Positions 5,771 to 8,732 of a DNA stretch of 8,732 nt are shown one piece after another; within the stretch, counting starts at the first letter, position 1; each line of letters begins with the position of its first letter. The notes beneath the pieces are model-generated. The model was not told the origin of the DNA, ran no database searches, and saw nothing but the letters and a program-made list of their open reading frames with translations. The translations under genes and the position numbers were made by a program. The stretch covers positions 1-8,732 of the forward strand of contig CATPBN010000174.1 in NCBI GenBank assembly GCA_955652635.1, read 5' to 3'. The stretch comes from an uncultured Gemmatimonadaceae bacterium (GTDB lineage: Bacteria > Gemmatimonadota > Gemmatimonadetes > Gemmatimonadales > Gemmatimonadaceae).

Positions 5771-6726
5771 GCCGTGGTGTCGCGGAGAACTGGTGTCGGC
5801 AATCCGGACGCTCGCCGCTTCTTGCGACGAACAGCCGGTTGACGGAGAAGAGTCTCGAGATCTCCCCAGGTGGCGCAGCCGCGGTCTCCGAGATCGGAGA
5901 GCATGCGGAGCAGACACTTCGCTGTGGCAAGCGCATCGCCGCCCGCGCGATGGCGACCACGGATTTCCACACCATAGTAGTGCGCGATGTGATCGAGCGA
6001 ACGACGCGATAGCTGCGGCAGAACCTTGCGCGCGATGTTGACGGTGCAGAGGCGTCGGCCCTCGAGCCTCCGCCCAGTGGATCGCGAGAGCTCGGACGTC
6101 ACGAAGCGCCAGTCGAACATCATGTTGTGGGCGACGAAGACGTTGCCTTCGAGCACACGCATGACTTCGGGCACGACACGATCGAACGTCGGCTTGTCCC
6201 TCACCATGTCCCAGGTGATGTTCGTCAGCTGGGTGACGAAGTACGGGATCGAGCGCTGTGGATTGACGAGCGTCTCGAACAGCTCGACGATCTCTCCATC
6301 CTTCACGACGACCGCGGCGATCTCCGTGATTCGATCCCCTGACCACGCGCGTCCGCCGGTCGTCTCGGTGTCGACGACGACGTAGGAGAGCTTGTTGAGT
6401 GGCTCGTTGGCAAATCGTGACGACGAATATGGACGACTGCGTTGAGTCGCGAGCGACCCGATCGGCACGGCCGGCACTAGGACTCGCTGATTCGCCTGGA
6501 GGTCGCTGATCATCCAGCGCCCATCCTGACCGCGCACGAACTCACGGCGTCCGGCGAACAGCGCGTGCGCCATGTGCTCAGCGACGATCCTCGGCGCACC
6601 AGGAAGGCTGCAGATGTGCCCGATCAGATCCACGACGTCGGCAGGCCCCGCGGCGAGATAGTCGAAGGCGCGCGATGTCAAGAGCGTGTCCGCGGGCTCG
6701 GAGTAGACTCCGCGCGTCAGCTCCAC
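5767..6726 (-). CDS. DEDDh-family 3'-5' exonuclease (DnaQ-like) with N-terminal extra domain
   Basis: A 319-residue protein. Residues 113-278 form a DnaQ-type RNase T/exonuclease fold: ExoI motif VVVDTETTGG with D119 and E121, ExoII HNMMFDWRFV with D205, and ExoIII HRAGGDALAT with H259 and D264, so the DEDDh catalytic set is complete. It should remove nucleotides from DNA or RNA 3' ends using two metal ions. Residues about 12-75 (LLTSRAFDYLAAGPADVVDL to QDGRWMI) look like a small helical, winged-helix-like domain; that reading is weak. The C-terminus ends in a basic patch (RRKKRR, 300-305). It is not the replicative epsilon subunit by context. GTG at 6726 overlaps the arcA stop by 10 nt (GTGGAGCTGA), with GGGA just upstream as a modest Shine-Dalgarno sequence. 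It sits between arcA and the hydrolase on one transcript. Confidence 0.88.
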   Translation of the reverse strand: MELTRGVYSEPADTLLTSRAFDYLAAGPADVVDLIGHICSLPGAPRIVAEHMAHALFAGRREFVRGQDGRWMISDLQANQRVLVPAVPIGSLATQRSRPYSSSRFANEPLNKLSYVVVDTETTGGRAWSGDRITEIAAVVVKDGEIVELFETLVNPQRSIPYFVTQLTNITWDMVRDKPTFDRVVPEVMRVLEGNVFVAHNMMFDWRFVTSELSRSTGRRLEGRRLCTVNIARKVLPQLSRRSLDHIAHYYGVEIRGRHRAGGDALATAKCLLRMLSDLGDRGCATWGDLETLLRQPAVRRKKRRASGLPTPVLRDTTA

Positions 6727-7952
6727 GGATCGTCCCGCGTGATCGGACAAGTCATGCAGTGCGGACCACCGCCGCCGCGGACCAGCTCGCCGCCCGCAAA
6801 ATTGATCGCGGCTCTTTCGTGCGCGGCAATCTCCTGCTTGGACGACAGGAAATCCTTGGCGGAAATCATCTTGAACCCGGCTTTCTCCAATTCTCTCAGT
6901 GTTGTCTCGTTTCGCGCGTACGAGGTAACGACCCCTGGTCGCAGCGCGGTAAAATTGCAACCCGACGCCCACTGCTCACGATCCTGGACGATTCTGCGGG
7001 ACCCTCCGCAAAGAATCGGCTCCATCGGCAATCCGCAATGCTTGAGCGCGGCGAACAGATCAGCTTGCTCCTTCATTTGAGTCTCGCCCTTCTGCCATAG
7101 AAGTATCGGCAGGCGGTACGGCCCAATGAAGTGGGGCGGATAAACCACGCACAGCTCGCGGTCAACGTGAGTGAAGATCATGTCGAGGTGGATCGCCGTC
7201 GCCTCCTGCGGCATCACGACGACGATGAGCTTGCTGACTTCCGTCCGCTCGAACAACAGCGTGGCGAGACTGTCGATTCCCGCAGGGCTTGATCTCTCAC
7301 TGAAGCCGATGAGGAGCACATCTTCGCGGAGGGGATGAACATCTCCTCCCTCGAGCGTGTGGTTGAGCCGTCGCTCCGCCGATCCGTCGTAGAGTATTCC
7401 GTTGTTGCTCAGTTTTGGATGAGAGCTGAACAGCGCCTTCATGATCAGCTCTTCAGTCCACCTCGCGTGGAAGCGCATCGAGCCGATCATCATGTTCTGA
7501 TTGATGGCCATCGCCGAGTCGCGCGTGAAGAAGAGATTGGGCAGTGGCGGGAGTGAGTAGCTGAACTCGTTGAGGGTTCGGGACAGCGGGCCCGGCTCCT
7601 CCTCCTTTCCTTCGATGAGAAGCTTCACCACCGCCGCGGGAGGCAGCTCGCGCAGCTCGGCACCGAGTGGCTCGAGCGGGACGACGTCGAGCGTCTCGCG
7701 AATGATGAGCTCGCGCACCTTGCTGTCCTCGAGCACGTCGGTGAGGAGGTCGCGGACGTGCAGCACCTCGCAGAACCGCTCGAGGACCTGGACGAAGCGC
7801 TTGTGCTCGCGCTTGGCGAGATCGGCGTCGACGATGTCGTCGTACAGGAAATCCGCGCGGGTGCTCGGGGTCACGGCAAGCAGCTCGTCGCCGGGGCTAT
7901 GGACCAGCACGGTGCGCAGAGCGCCGATTTCGGAGGTGACGTGGACTGGCAT
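6717..7952 (-). CDS. arcA: Arginine deiminase
   Basis: Converts L-arginine to citrulline and ammonia, the first step of the arginine deiminase pathway; cytoplasmic. The 411-residue length is standard. Family motifs appear in order: SEIGALRTVLVHSPG (7-21), LPNLFFTRD (137-145), LEGGDVHPL (200-208), IHLDMIFTHVD (254-264), GCNFTALRPGVV (331-342) and GGGGPHCMTCP (393-403). By position the catalytic residues are D145, E201, H255, D257 and nucleophile C399, all present. ATG at 7952 has GAGGG about 12 nt upstream, rather distant. It is the first gene of a three-gene overlapping unit and is divergent from rex. No carbamoyltransferase, carbamate kinase or arginine/ornithine antiporter gene is next to it, so the energy-yielding pathway is encoded elsewhere or this enzyme serves acid tolerance or nitrogen supply. 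Confidence 0.95.
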   Translation of the reverse strand: MPVHVTSEIGALRTVLVHSPGDELLAVTPSTRADFLYDDIVDADLAKREHKRFVQVLERFCEVLHVRDLLTDVLEDSKVRELIIRETLDVVPLEPLGAELRELPPAAVVKLLIEGKEEEPGPLSRTLNEFSYSLPPLPNLFFTRDSAMAINQNMMIGSMRFHARWTEELIMKALFSSHPKLSNNGILYDGSAERRLNHTLEGGDVHPLREDVLLIGFSERSSPAGIDSLATLLFERTEVSKLIVVVMPQEATAIHLDMIFTHVDRELCVVYPPHFIGPYRLPILLWQKGETQMKEQADLFAALKHCGLPMEPILCGGSRRIVQDREQWASGCNFTALRPGVVTSYARNETTLRELEKAGFKMISAKDFLSSKQEIAAHERAAINFAGGELVRGGGGPHCMTCPITRDDPWS

Positions 7953-7976
7953 GAATGAAGATAACCCTCGGCTGGA

Positions 7977-7991
7977 GTCATTTCGAATGAC
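7977..7991. repeat. Inverted repeat in the arcA upstream region
   Basis: GTCATT and AATGAC flank a 3-nt centre, 25-39 nt before the arcA ATG. It could be a small operator or an mRNA hairpin; it differs from the Rex site, and chance is possible. The rest of the 130-nt arcA-rex gap shows no clear promoter. Confidence 0.3.
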
Positions 7992-8080
7992 CGCAACTGA
8001 ACAACTTCAACCGCCATTCACCACTCGCACCCGTTCTGCGTAGTTGTCTTTCTTGCCCCCTCGTGTCCCTTGAGATTAGT

Positions 8081-8098
8081 TTGTGAATTACTTCACAA
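8081..8098. promoter_or_regulatory. Rex operator, perfect 18-bp palindrome
   Basis: TTGTGAATTACTTCACAA has two perfect 7-bp arms (TTGTGAA/TTCACAA) around a 4-nt centre, which is the established Rex-binding consensus. It lies at the 5' end of the rex gene, overlapping the GTG at 8083. Rex bound here would block rex transcription when NADH is low. It is also in the divergent arcA promoter region, 129 nt from the arcA ATG, so it may affect both directions. Confidence 0.9.
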
Positions 8099-8732
8099 GC
8101 ACGATCTTGAAGCGGATAGCCGAATCCACAGTCAGGCGCCTCTCCCTTTATCTCAGCTTTCTCGAGGGGACCGAGCGCGATGGTCTCAAGACAATCTCGA
8201 GCGACGATCTCGCCAGTCTCGGTGGCACGACGTCCGCCCAGGTGCGAAAGGATCTCTCGCTCTTCGGGTCATTCGGCAAACGCGGGCTCGGGTACTCTGT
8301 TCCTGAGCTGTCCGAGAAGCTGCGCGAGATTCTCGGGCTAGGAAAACAGTGGCGCGTATGCATCATCGGCGCGGGCAAGATCGGCGCTGCGCTCGCACGT
8401 TACCGCGGATTCGCCGAGCGCGGGTTCAACGTTACGGCTGTCTACGATATCGACGAGGCCAAAATCGGGAAGAAGTGGGAGAGCCTCACGGTCAGGCCGA
8501 TAGCCGAGCTCGAGAAGGACGCGACGAAGCAGGAGTTCGACATCGCGGTGCTGGCGACCCCGGCAGAGAACACGCCCCCAGTGGTGAAGCAAGTCGTCCG
8601 CGCGGGCATCAAGGCCATCCTGAATTTCGCACCGGTGCAGTTGTCGGTGCCTTCTGATGTCACCGTGCGGAATGTCAATATGGCGATGGAGCTCGAGGGA
8701 CTCTCGTTCGCTTTGAGTAATCGGGTGGACTA
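8083..8732 (+). CDS. rex: Redox-sensing transcriptional repressor Rex, 3' end at the window edge
   Basis: Rex is a dimeric repressor that binds its operator at a low NADH/NAD+ ratio and releases it when NADH binds. Residues 11-85 are the winged-helix DNA-binding domain, with recognition helix TSAQVRKDLSLFGSFGKRG (50-68). Residues 90-216 are the Rossmann domain, with CIIGAGKIGAALARY (GxGxxG at 96-101), YDID after beta-2, and LNFAP (180-184). The final visible part, LEGLSFALSNRVD, is the domain-swap helix close to the family C-terminus, and the last two bases TA could open a stop codon. GTG at 8083 is the earliest start (in-frame TAG at 8077), giving MNYFTSTILKRIAESTVRRL; TTG at 8107 is an alternative that would leave the operator outside the coding sequence. 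Neither has a strong Shine-Dalgarno sequence. Confidence 0.95.
   Translation, partial: MNYFTSTILKRIAESTVRRLSLYLSFLEGTERDGLKTISSDDLASLGGTTSAQVRKDLSLFGSFGKRGLGYSVPELSEKLREILGLGKQWRVCIIGAGKIGAALARYRGFAERGFNVTAVYDIDEAKIGKKWESLTVRPIAELEKDATKQEFDIAVLATPAENTPPVVKQVVRAGIKAILNFAPVQLSVPSDVTVRNVNMAMELEGLSFALSNRVD

Noticed and set aside
5138..5842. 234-codon plus-strand ORF
   Set aside because: Antisense to the MBL hydrolase, whose zinc motifs are intact; no recognisable domain.
5771..6346. Long N-terminal extension of the MBL hydrolase frame
   Set aside because: It overlaps the exonuclease gene in another frame and has low-complexity composition; the subfamily N-terminus begins near TTG 5770.
6727..6972. 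Extension of the exonuclease frame into arcA
   Set aside because: It overlaps the arcA C-terminus with its catalytic cysteine and is Arg-rich; GTG 6726 at the arcA stop is a better start.

Overview
The window is 8.7 kb of GC-rich bacterial chromosome and looks like core genome: I see no phage, transposon, CRISPR or tRNA sequence. The host is a free-living bacterium outside the classical enterobacterial and Firmicute patterns. The overall look of the proteins (the Rex, the metallo-hydrolase subfamily, the ArcA) suggests Gemmatimonadota or a neighbouring soil phylum, but this is an impression and not proof.

Left half (1-4325, minus strand): a translation operon in the order infC, rpmI, rplT, pheS, pheT (IF3, bL35, bL20, PheRS alpha, PheRS beta). 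pheT runs off the left edge after 621 codons with no stop. The gene ahead of this operon is not thrS. Instead there is a long untranslated leader with a strong intrinsic terminator placed between the probable promoter and infC, so the operon is very likely controlled by attenuation. infC itself has no usable ATG/GTG/TTG start; the start that fits is an AUU codon 8 nt behind a clear Shine-Dalgarno sequence. A second, weaker hairpin and a 19-codon ORF overlapping the pheS start lie between rplT and pheS.

Middle (4326-4853, plus strand): a divergent gene for a small VOC/glyoxalase-fold protein. Its 5' region contains short tandem repeats, a duplicated start region and a 14-bp palindrome, which make the start uncertain.

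Right half (4886-7952, minus strand): three overlapping genes, arginine deiminase (arcA-like), a DEDDh 3'-5' exonuclease with an N-terminal extra domain, and a lactonase-like metallo-beta-lactamase-fold hydrolase. The overlaps (10 nt and 4 nt) imply one transcript. No arcB, arcC or arcD is present here.

Right edge (8083-8732, plus strand): rex, the NADH/NAD+-sensing repressor, divergent from arcA and nearly complete. A perfect 18-bp Rex operator overlaps the first possible rex start codon and sits 129 nt from the arcA start. This suggests autoregulation of rex and, less certainly, redox control of the arginine deiminase operon.
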